Of a stretch of DNA of 6,088 bases, positions 1-5,296 are shown one piece after another. The DNA is taken from contig CAMARL010000120.1 of assembly GCA_945860325.1 (NCBI GenBank), positions 1 to 6,088 of the forward strand, given 5' to 3'. The notes under the pieces were generated by a model. That model did not search any database. It was given only the letters and a program-made list of their open reading frames with translations, and was not told the origin of the DNA. The stretch is from Spirosoma fluviale. GTDB lineage: Bacteria; Bacteroidota; Bacteroidia; Cytophagales; Spirosomataceae. Each line of letters begins with the position of its first letter. Position 1 is the first letter of the stretch. Both the position numbers and the translations under genes were made by a program.

Positions 1-1313
1 CTAAAAAATAAAGAAATAGGCGTGCCTTCCAATTTAAATGCTTTCCGCATTTGATTCTCTAAATACCTTTCATAACTCTCCTTGATATATTGAGGTAAAT
101 TACAGAAGAAAATAAAAGTAGGGTAAGGGGTTGATACCTGCGTGCAATATTTAATCTTTATATATTTCCCTTTCCATGCAGGAGGAGGATAATTCTGAAT
201 GACTTCTAACATCACGTCATTCAATTTGGAAGTCGACACTTTTTGTGATCTATTCTCAAATACTTCAAGCATTTTTTCAACGACTTGGAAAATTCGTTTC
301 TTTTCCAAGACAGAAGTAAATATAACAGGCATGTAGTTTAAAGGGGCTAAGCGCTCTTTCAAGGCATTCTCGAGCTTGATAGACGTATTGGTATCCTTAG
401 CAACTAAATCCCACTTATTAATCATTAATACAATTCCTTTTTTGGCTTTATCGGCCATACTAATGATGTTCATATCTTGAGCCTCTAAACCCGTGTTATG
501 GTCTATAGTCGTTGCGTCAATCAATATAATAGCTATATCGCATTCTTCTAAAGCCTTAATGGACCTAAGAACAGAGTAATACTCTATGTTATCGTCTACC
601 CGAGCTTTCCGCCGTATTCCAGCGGTATCTGTTATTATGAAATCTTTGCCATACAGCGTATAGTGATTTTGGATCGCATCCCGAGTAGTACCCGCCAAAT
701 CAGTCACAATCGAACGATCTTTGCCTAATAAAGCATTTAAAAACGAAGATTTACCTACATTGGGTCTTCCTAAAATAGCTACTCTTGGCACACCTGCTTC
801 AGGATTCTCTTCGCCCTCTTCTTCAAAATGAGAAATCATGACGTCCAACATATCTCCAGTCCCACTACCACTTTCAGCAGCTATAGGGAAAGGATCACCT
901 AATCCTAACTCATAAAATTCTGCGGCAGCATAGGCCTTTTCATGTGTATCCGCCTTATTTGCGATTAAAATGACAGGTTTTTTAGATTTTCTTAAAACTT
1001 TTGCAAAGTCCTTATCCAAATCTGTTAATCCTGTTTGGCAATCCACCACAAACAATAAAACGTTGGATTCTTCGATGGCCATTTCAACTTGCTCGCGGAT
1101 GGCGCCTTCAAAAATATCCTCAGATCCATGCACATATCCACCCGTGTCAATAACAGTAAAAAACTTACCCGTCCACTGGCCATATCCATAATGACGATCT
1201 CGAGTAACACCCGACATATTATCCATGATGGCCTTTCTTTGCTCAATCAAACGATTAAAAAGCGTTGATTTACCAACATTTGGACGACCCACAATTGCAA
1301 TTATATTTGACAT
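1..1313 (-). CDS. der: Ribosome biogenesis GTPase Der (EngA), 3' end cut by window edge
   Basis: Der is an essential cytoplasmic GTPase with two tandem G domains and a C-terminal KH-like domain; in the known family it binds the 50S subunit late in assembly. Translating the minus strand from ATG at 1313 gives 437 open codons to the window edge. G domain 1 has GRPNVGKS (9-16), a DTGG switch (56-59) and NKAD (119-122). G domain 2 has GRPNVGKS (182-189), AGTTRD (207-212), DTAG (229-232) and NKWD (299-302). The KH-like region covers about 355-437. The frame ends in ...PISLFF with two bases of an AG- codon, matching where family members are within a few residues of their end, so only a short tail is missing. 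The start is the first Met and puts the P-loop at the usual distance. It lies 12 nt after the era stop and has no promoter of its own in the gap, so the two are probably co-transcribed. No Shine-Dalgarno is visible; the upstream bases are A/T only. No frameshift or missing G-motif was seen. Confidence 0.96.
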   Translation of the reverse strand, partial: MSNIIAIVGRPNVGKSTLFNRLIEQRKAIMDNMSGVTRDRHYGYGQWTGKFFTVIDTGGYVHGSEDIFEGAIREQVEMAIEESNVLLFVVDCQTGLTDLDKDFAKVLRKSKKPVILIANKADTHEKAYAAAEFYELGLGDPFPIAAESGSGTGDMLDVMISHFEEEGEENPEAGVPRVAILGRPNVGKSSFLNALLGKDRSIVTDLAGTTRDAIQNHYTLYGKDFIITDTAGIRRKARVDDNIEYYSVLRSIKALEECDIAIILIDATTIDHNTGLEAQDMNIISMADKAKKGIVLMINKWDLVAKDTNTSIKLENALKERLAPLNYMPVIFTSVLEKKRIFQVVEKMLEVFENRSQKVSTSKLNDVMLEVIQNYPPPAWKGKYIKIKYCTQVSTPYPTFIFFCNLPQYIKESYERYLENQMRKAFKLEGTPISLFF

Positions 1314-1316
1314 TTT

Positions 1317-1330
1317 ATTAATTAATTAAT
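1317..1330. repeat. ATTA/TTAA palindromic tract in the era-der junction
   Basis: The 14 bases ATTAATTAATTAAT form a fully self-complementary tract. It includes the era stop codon and ends 3 nt before the der start. Read on the minus strand it supplies the A/T-only leader of der, plausible for the SD-independent initiation usual in this phylum. It is probably just unstructured A/T-rich spacer rather than a protein-binding site. Confidence 0.4.
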
Positions 1331-2228
1331 CGAGTGCATACCCGAATGAACGCAATTTGTCTGCCTTTCCCCGCCAATCTGGCTCAACTTTAACAAATTG
1401 CTCTAAAAATACATGTTTACCAAAAAACTTCTCCAACTCCGCTCGAGCTTGAATACCCACTTTTTTAATACTCTCCCCCTTATGGCCAATTAAAATAGCA
1501 CGCTGTGACACGCGCTCCACATAAATTTCTGAAGCGATACGAATAATAGTTTCCTCCTCCTTAAAAGAAGTAACTACCACCTCGCACGAATATGGAATCT
1601 CTTTTTTATAATTTAAAAAAATCTTCTCCCGAATAATTTCTGAAGCAAAAAACCGCTCCGGCTTATCTGTCAATTCATCTTTATCAAAAAATGGAGGATG
1701 AACAGGTAACTTCTCAACGATATGTGTAAATATTTGATCTAAATGAACACCTTCTAAAGCTGAAATAGGCAAAATAACCTTTCCAGGAAAAATTTCCTTC
1801 CAATAATCCAGGCAAACCTGAAGTTTTTCAGAATCAACCAAGTCAATTTTATTAATCAAAACTAAAATAGGAGTTTCCGTGTGATCTTTCCAATTAGTCA
1901 AAAAATCTAAATCCTCATACGTATCAAAAACATCCGTTACATATAAAACAACATCAGCATCTTCTAAAGAACTTCTAACAAATGCCATCATCGACTTATG
2001 CAACTCATATTTAGGCATTAAAACACCAGGAGTATCGGAATACACAATTTGATATTCATCGTCCCCCAACACACCATTTAGCATGCCTAAAATCCTGTGT
2101 CGCGTAGTTTGGGCTTTTGAGCTAACGATAGACAAACGCTCGCCAACCAAAGCATTCATCAAAGTGCTTTTGCCAACATTGGGTTTGCCAATAATACTAA
2201 TAAAACCTGCTTTATGCTGCTGGGCCAT
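1326..2228 (-). CDS. era: GTPase Era, 16S rRNA-binding 30S assembly factor
   Basis: Era couples GTP hydrolysis to binding near the 3' end of 16S rRNA and helps 30S subunits mature. The 300-residue product is normal length. Visible motifs are the P-loop GKPNVGKS (14-21), switch I TTRHR (41-45), DTPG (65-68), NKID (126-129) and the G5 SAL (156-158). A C-terminal type II KH domain (about 200-300) carries its GxxG loop as GHKG (248-251). The frame stays open further upstream to a Met at 2369, but that extension runs antisense through the initiator tRNA gene and has no Era homology. The Met at 2228, nine residues before the first strand that leads into the P-loop, is therefore the start. A perfect TATCTTTG -7 box about 45 nt upstream supports this. 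It is first gene of the pair with der; both products act in ribosome assembly. No Shine-Dalgarno motif is present, which is usual in Bacteroidetes. Confidence 0.97.
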   Translation of the reverse strand: MAQQHKAGFISIIGKPNVGKSTLMNALVGERLSIVSSKAQTTRHRILGMLNGVLGDDEYQIVYSDTPGVLMPKYELHKSMMAFVRSSLEDADVVLYVTDVFDTYEDLDFLTNWKDHTETPILVLINKIDLVDSEKLQVCLDYWKEIFPGKVILPISALEGVHLDQIFTHIVEKLPVHPPFFDKDELTDKPERFFASEIIREKIFLNYKKEIPYSCEVVVTSFKEEETIIRIASEIYVERVSQRAILIGHKGESIKKVGIQARAELEKFFGKHVFLEQFVKVEPDWRGKADKLRSFGYALD

Positions 2229-2272
2229 ATTTTTTTGTACTGCCCAAAAAAGGGTGGGATTGTAAATTTTAA

Positions 2273-2280
2273 CAAAGATA
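2273..2280 (-). promoter_or_regulatory. Predicted -7 box of the era-der promoter
   Basis: On the minus strand these bases read TATCTTTG, an exact match to the Bacteroidetes primary-sigma -7 consensus TAnnTTTG. It sits 44 nt upstream of the era start, implying a leader of roughly 35-40 nt. The -33 region (around 2299-2304) is only a T-rich stretch with no clean TTG, so that half of the promoter is weak. Its upstream edge is 1 nt from the -33 element of the opposing tRNA promoter. Confidence 0.6.
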
Positions 2281-2281
2281 C

Positions 2282-2312
2282 TTGTTTTTATGCGAAAAAC
2301 ACTGCACCTTTG
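2282..2312 (+). promoter_or_regulatory. Predicted promoter of the initiator tRNA gene
   Basis: TTG at 2282-2284 serves as the -33 element and CACCTTTG at 2305-2312 as the -7 element (7 of 8 positions against TAnnTTTG), separated by 20 nt. That spacing is typical of Bacteroidetes housekeeping promoters. The extended CTTTGCA form resembles strong stable-RNA promoters of this phylum. Transcription would begin at about 2317-2320, a few bases before the mature tRNA 5' end at 2327. Confidence 0.6.
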
Positions 2313-2326
2313 CACTCCAATTATAT

Positions 2327-2399
<73 letters not shown>

Positions 2400-2404
2400 C
2401 ATTG

Positions 2405-2433
2405 AAAAAGGTCTTCATCGAAGACCTTTTTTT
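2405..2433 (+). terminator. Intrinsic terminator of the initiator tRNA unit
   Basis: GGTCTTC (2410-2416) pairs with GAAGACC (2420-2426) around the loop ATC. The stem is extended by A5 on the left and followed by a T7 run at 2427-2433. It begins 6 nt after the tRNA 3' end, so the primary transcript ends right behind the tRNA. Confidence 0.9.
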
Positions 2434-2492
2434 ATGACCAAATTTTCAAAATCAACTACCGATTAATAAATAATTTACCTTTAAATAATTCA

Positions 2493-2526
2493 TTTGGCAT
2501 TTCTGATTTACAATTTCTTAGGTTTA
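2493..2526 (+). promoter_or_regulatory. Predicted promoter of the LytTR gene
   Basis: TTTG at 2493-2496 and TAGGTTTA at 2519-2526 (7 of 8 against TAnnTTTG) are separated by 22 nt, within the range of the Bacteroidetes primary sigma factor. Transcription would start near 2532, leaving a short A/T-rich leader of about 25 nt before the ATG at 2556. The remainder of the gap after the tRNA terminator shows nothing else recognisable. Confidence 0.45.
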
Positions 2527-2555
2527 GGCGATTTAAATAAATTATAAAACCAAAA

Positions 2556-2870
2556 ATGAGAACAGAGATAAAATTGCCTGGCATCGCAAATTGTCCAATT
2601 AAAGATATCGTTTATATAGAGGGAAAGGGGAATTATAGTTTGGTCTATTTGTCTACTAAAAAAGAAGTTTATATAGCTAAAACGTTAAAAAAATTTGAAT
2701 CGCATTTCAGAATGCATAAATTCATTCGAATTCATAAATCCTATTTGGTCAATCAAGAAAATATTCCTTCCATTGGCGCATCCAATTTCACTCATATTGC
2801 TACATCACTAGGAAACAGATTACCTGTATCACGACGAAAATTAGCCTACGTTAGGCAAAAATTATCATAA
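2556..2870 (+). CDS. Stand-alone LytTR-domain DNA-binding protein
   Basis: The 104-residue product is essentially one LytTR domain, the DNA-binding domain found at the C terminus of AgrA/LytR-type response regulators. Family landmarks are IVYIEGKGNYSLVYL (18-32), the block FIRIHKSYLVN (56-66) that is the strongest LytTR signature, and LPVSRRKL (89-96). There is no receiver domain, no phosphorylatable Asp and no membrane segment, and the first ~12 residues before the domain leave no room for one. No histidine kinase lies nearby. It may therefore bind DNA constitutively or respond to an unseen partner. The ATG at 2556 follows a plausible promoter and an A-rich leader without Shine-Dalgarno. The gene stands alone between the tRNA terminator and a bidirectional terminator that begins at its own stop codon. 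Target genes cannot be inferred. Confidence 0.9.
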   Translation: MRTEIKLPGIANCPIKDIVYIEGKGNYSLVYLSTKKEVYIAKTLKKFESHFRMHKFIRIHKSYLVNQENIPSIGASNFTHIATSLGNRLPVSRRKLAYVRQKLS

Positions 2871-2896
2871 AAAAAGGGCCAAAAAGCCCTTTTTTT
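2869..2896. terminator. Bidirectional terminator between LytTR and OmpA genes
   Basis: A7 (2869-2875) plus GGGC (2876-2879) pair with GCCC (2886-2889) plus T7 (2890-2896) around a six-base loop CAAAAA. Because A and T runs flank a GC core on both sides, the hairpin works in both directions. It serves the plus-strand LytTR gene, whose stop codon overlaps it, and the minus-strand OmpA gene ending at 2917. Confidence 0.88.
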
Positions 2897-2916
2897 ATTC
2901 TATCTTTTTATTAAGA

Positions 2917-3816
2917 TTACTTACCGCTGGGAGCAGAAAGTAAGTTAAAGAATTGATCCAATTTAGGAGTCACGATAATTTCAGTACGACGATTTAATTT
3001 ACGTCCTGTACGGCTAGAGTTTTCTGATTGAGGCTCAAATTCGCCACGACCACCTGCTGTCATACGCTCAGGATCTACTGAGAATTTAGTTTGCAATAAG
3101 CGAACAACTGAAGTAGCACGCTTTGCACTTAAATCCCAGTTATCTTTGATACAATCAGTTGAAATTGGCACAGCGTCTGTGTGACCTTCTACTAAGATAT
3201 CTAAGTCCTTATGGTCATTAACTACTTTAGCTACTTTAGCCAAAACAGCTTCAGCCTTAGTATTTACAATAGCACTACCAGAAGCAAACATCAATTTATC
3301 GGAAATTGAGATATAAACAACTCCCTTTTTAACTTCAACAGTCACGTCATCATCGTTAATATCGGCCAATGAACGCTTTAAATTCATTACTAACGAAAGA
3401 TTAATCGAATCTTTACGTTGCATCGATGAATTCAAATCTTTAATGTATTTACCTTGATCATTTAAGGCTTCCAAAGATTTACGAATACTTTCCGCACCCG
3501 ATTTATTGATAACAGATAAATCAGATAAACGATCTAACAAATTAGTATTTGTTTTTTTCATGTAATCCAACTGCTCCTGAACGGATTTCAATTGATTGTT
3601 TTTTGCCTCAAGATCCATATCTCTTTTCTTGATTTCTCCCTGAAGACTAGCTGTCAAGGATTGGCAATCAACTAAATTTGCTTTAGCTTTAGATAAAGCC
3701 TGATCGCTACTCGTTTGTAATTCAGTCAAACGTGACTGTAAGTCGGCCATTTTCTTTTTACTAGAACAAGAAAAAAAGAAAGGCATTAACGCAAGTACCA
3801 AAAGTAATTTTTTCAT
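2917..3816 (-). CDS. OmpA-family peptidoglycan-binding lipoprotein with coiled-coil stalk
   Basis: This is a 299-residue envelope lipoprotein. Residues 1-17 are a lipoprotein signal peptide (MKK, hydrophobic core, lipobox FFSC with lipidated Cys17). Residues about 20-155 are rich in Lys, Gln, Leu, Ser and Asp with heptad-like spacing, suggesting a coiled-coil stalk. Residues about 162-285 are an OmpA C-terminal domain. It has EGHTD (210-214), LSAKRA (229-234) and NRRTEI (275-280); Asp214 and Arg233 correspond to the pair that grips diaminopimelate in E. coli OmpA. Residues just after Cys17 are Ser-Ser-Lys-Lys-Lys, with no acidic surface-export signal, so I infer anchoring in the outer membrane facing the periplasm and tethering to peptidoglycan. 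There is no OmpA beta-barrel. It resembles Pal/MotB-type proteins, but no Tol genes or motor genes are nearby, so a specific symbol is not justified. It appears monocistronic. Confidence 0.92.
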   Translation of the reverse strand: MKKLLLVLALMPFFFSCSSKKKMADLQSRLTELQTSSDQALSKAKANLVDCQSLTASLQGEIKKRDMDLEAKNNQLKSVQEQLDYMKKTNTNLLDRLSDLSVINKSGAESIRKSLEALNDQGKYIKDLNSSMQRKDSINLSLVMNLKRSLADINDDDVTVEVKKGVVYISISDKLMFASGSAIVNTKAEAVLAKVAKVVNDHKDLDILVEGHTDAVPISTDCIKDNWDLSAKRATSVVRLLQTKFSVDPERMTAGGRGEFEPQSENSSRTGRKLNRRTEIIVTPKLDQFFNLLSAPSGK

Positions 3817-3869
3817 GGTAAATTTTTAATTATGTAGTTTAGAATATTCTTGATTAATTAACAATAGTG

Positions 3870-3877
3870 CAAAAATA
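3870..3877 (-). promoter_or_regulatory. Predicted -7 box of the OmpA lipoprotein promoter
   Basis: On the minus strand the bases read TATTTTTG, an exact fit to TAnnTTTG, 53 nt upstream of the start codon. A TTTG further upstream lies only 13 nt away, shorter than the usual spacing, so the -33 element is uncertain. The A/T richness of the region makes chance matches likely, which lowers confidence. Confidence 0.4.
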
Positions 3878-3900
3878 TAAATCTATAACACAAAAACTAT

Positions 3901-3930
3901 CCTTATTCTAAAAAATATTACAAAATAAGG
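3901..3930. repeat. CCTTATT / AATAAGG inverted repeat between marR and the OmpA gene
   Basis: CCTTATT (3901-3907) and AATAAGG (3924-3930) are perfect 7-bp arms separated by 16 nt of A/T-rich sequence. The repeat lies 41 nt past the marR stop and just upstream of the predicted OmpA promoter. It could be a weak marR terminator (only a short T run follows on the minus strand) or an operator for the OmpA gene. Neither is proven. Confidence 0.35.
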
Positions 3931-3971
3931 CCATTTTTATTCATCGGTAATAATTCTTCAATGGGCCAAAA

Positions 3972-4430
3972 TCACAATTTATGATTTAATCGCTCTAAAA
4001 TTTTAACTGTATCTTCTTCTAATAATGAATTAATGGATTCCATTACTTCAAAAAAATGATCTAGTTTTTCTTTGCCAAGTCTTTCATACACGATTTCATT
4101 AAATAAAATAACTCCTTGGCGTGCTTGATCTCTCTTTTTCTTACCTAATTCCGTCAAGAAGATTTTCACGACTCGCTTATCTTTAAAATTTGCTTCGCGT
4201 CGAATCCATTTCTTGTCTTCGAGTGTTTTTAACATACGGGTCAAACTTCTAGACTCAAGACCTAAAGCAGGTGCAATTTTGGTTGCCGAGGTGCCATTTT
4301 TATCAATATGCAATAAAGCATATCCTATGGCCATCGTCATGTCAAATTGTGCAGCATAGGTATTATACATCCTGCTAATCGCATTCCAACCCGTTTTAAT
4401 CTGAAAATCGACCGTATTCTCTGCTTTCAT
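3972..4430 (-). CDS. MarR-family transcriptional regulator
   Basis: The product is a 152-residue winged helix-turn-helix regulator of the MarR type, expected to be a dimer that releases DNA on binding a small ligand. The HTH spans about 47-75 (GTSATKIAPALGLESRSLTRMLKTLEDK region), with recognition helix near 59-72. The wing carries the canonical D-x-R...LT-x-x-G pattern at Asp84, Arg86, Leu92-Thr93 and Gly96. Terminal helices for dimerisation flank it. An in-frame Met six codons earlier (4448) is possible, but that ATG is part of a perfect operator-like inverted repeat. Starting at 4430 gives MKAENTVDFQIK, the N terminus I would expect for Bacteroidetes relatives; the choice is inference. Related MarR proteins in this phylum are, from memory, often found near fatty-acid oxidation genes, but none is present here, so the target and ligand are unknown. 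It is read away from the ATP synthase terminator as a separate unit. Confidence 0.9.
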   Translation of the reverse strand: MKAENTVDFQIKTGWNAISRMYNTYAAQFDMTMAIGYALLHIDKNGTSATKIAPALGLESRSLTRMLKTLEDKKWIRREANFKDKRVVKIFLTELGKKKRDQARQGVILFNEIVYERLGKEKLDHFFEVMESINSLLEEDTVKILERLNHKL

Positions 4431-4434
4431 ATAA

Positions 4435-4451
4435 AGTATGTTTAGCATACT
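4435..4451. promoter_or_regulatory. Putative MarR autoregulatory operator
   Basis: AGTATG (4435-4440) and CATACT (4446-4451) form a perfect 6-bp inverted repeat with a 5-nt spacer, 17 bp in all and 4 nt before the preferred marR start at 4430. Size and placement fit MarR-family operators. On the minus strand a TTTG at 4471-4468, directly after the ATP synthase operon terminator, lies 18 nt before TATGCTAA (4449-4442), a poor -7 match inside the repeat. Protein bound here would block that promoter. Function is inferred from symmetry and position only. Confidence 0.5.
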
Positions 4452-4468
4452 AATTGTAAATTTGGGTC

Positions 4469-4499
4469 AAAAAAAAATAGGATGCAAGCATCCTATTTT
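4469..4499 (-). terminator. Intrinsic terminator of the atp operon tail
   Basis: On the minus strand AAAATAGGATG (4499-4489) pairs with CATCCTATTTT (4484-4474) around the loop CTTG, and the transcript runs into nine consecutive T (4477-4469). It starts 21 nt after the stop codon of the lipoprotein gene and closes the atpD-atpC-lipoprotein transcript just before the marR control region. Confidence 0.93.
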
Positions 4500-4519
4500 A
4501 CAATTAACTATTTTAAAGT

Positions 4520-5056
4520 TTATTGAATTCGATTCCCTTTCATCCTTTTGCTATTAACTTTCAAACCTGAAAAGGATGATTTCATTATTTCTAATCTAAT
4601 TTTGGTTTTATTGTACAGCAAATATTTATTCCCATCATACATTAATCGACTAAATGTGGTGCTACCAGATTCGTCGACCAATTGATAAAAATATTCGCCT
4701 TTCTCGCCTAATATCGGGGCAAAGTGTAAACTTTTTGCCTCACCGGCACCTGACTCAAAAGAAATAAGTAGCTGATCCTGTGATTGTTTTACCAAAAGTC
4801 CTGGCGTTTGCTTCTCGAGTGTAATTCGATTGATGGATTTACCATTGACAATAAGGACTTTCCCGGATTTGACATTCGCCTCAGAAGCGTTTAATTCACG
4901 TTCAAGAAACAAGGGATTGTCATTATAAAATTGGATTTTCTCTAAAGGCAATTGGTTTTCCTTAATTAAATTCATCAACGATCCCGTCAATTGCGTCTTC
5001 TCAGAACAAGAACTTAAAGAAAGAACGACCAAAAACAAAAATCCAAGTGCTCTCAT
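4520..5056 (-). CDS. Putative lipoprotein of unknown function, coupled to atpC
   Basis: I do not recognise this 178-residue protein. It begins with a lipoprotein signal peptide: MRA, hydrophobic core LGFLFLVVLSL, lipobox LSSC with predicted lipidated Cys17. The mature part is about 160 residues, soluble-looking and rich in alternating hydrophobic/polar stretches typical of beta structure (for example 66-80 and 95-101, and 121-157). It has no second membrane segment and no recognisable catalytic motif; the last 20 residues are basic. Residues after Cys17 are Ser-Glu-Lys, a partial match to the Ser-acidic-acidic surface-export signal described in Flavobacterium, so its final location is open. 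The start codon follows the atpC stop by 3 nt, implying translational coupling, and a strong terminator follows the gene. It is therefore the last gene of the ATP synthase operon, though a role in the synthase is not implied by sequence. The start is fixed by the signal peptide. Confidence 0.82.
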   Translation of the reverse strand: MRALGFLFLVVLSLSSCSEKTQLTGSLMNLIKENQLPLEKIQFYNDNPLFLERELNASEANVKSGKVLIVNGKSINRITLEKQTPGLLVKQSQDQLLISFESGAGEAKSLHFAPILGEKGEYFYQLVDESGSTTFSRLMYDGNKYLLYNKTKIRLEIMKSSFSGLKVNSKRMKGNRIQ

Positions 5057-5059
5057 AGT

Positions 5060-5290
5060 TTATTGAACTCCCTCTGCCAATACTAAAACTTTGTTATTTA
5101 AAACTTCAACCACCCCACCCTCAATCTGAAAAGCTTGTTTATCTGCGACAAGTTCGCCCTTTTGTAAAGTACTAACAATCGCCGCGTGATCGTTTAATAT
5201 TTGAAACGACCCATTTACGCCCGGAAGTGTAACGACAGAAGCTTCGCCAGCAAATACTTTACGATCAGGAGTTATGATTTCTAAATACAT
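5060..5290 (-). CDS. atpC: ATP synthase F1 epsilon subunit, short form
   Basis: Epsilon sits on the foot of the gamma shaft of F1 and couples rotation to the c-ring. The 76-residue product is only the N-terminal beta-sandwich. It shows the opening strand MYLEIITPDRKVF (1-13), the conserved LPGVNGSFQILNDHAA block (22-37), LQKGEL (42-47) and the closing IEGGVVEV...VLVLAE (56-73). The C-terminal two-helix domain, which in the ~135-residue E. coli form inhibits ATP hydrolysis, is absent. The stop codon is clean and the next gene starts 3 nt later, so this looks like a natural short form rather than a truncation; short epsilons are, as I recall, common in Bacteroidetes. The gene starts 6 nt after the atpD stop, which confirms operon membership. 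The leader is an A-rich stretch with no Shine-Dalgarno. Confidence 0.95.
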   Translation of the reverse strand: MYLEIITPDRKVFAGEASVVTLPGVNGSFQILNDHAAIVSTLQKGELVADKQAFQIEGGVVEVLNNKVLVLAEGVQ

Positions 5291-5296
5291 TTTTTT

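Noticed and set aside
970..1191. Plus-strand 73-codon open frame inside der
   Set aside because: It lies opposite the well-supported second half of Der's first G domain, has no recognisable motif and no promoter; it is a shadow frame.
1025..1246. Minus-strand 73-codon open frame inside der
   Set aside because: It is an alternative frame of the same strand as der; der itself reads cleanly with all G motifs.
2243..2254. Small CCC-A6-GGG hairpin in the era leader as a possible riboswitch or attenuator
   Set aside because: Only three base pairs around an A/T loop, in a leader under 45 nt; too weak and too short for a known riboswitch.
2083..2265. Plus-strand 60-codon open frame across the era start
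   Set aside because: It is antisense to the Era P-loop region and has no independent support.
4431..4448. Longer MarR start at 4448
   Set aside because: Its ATG is part of the operator-like repeat, would leave little or no leader, and adds six residues not expected in the family; kept as an alternative only.
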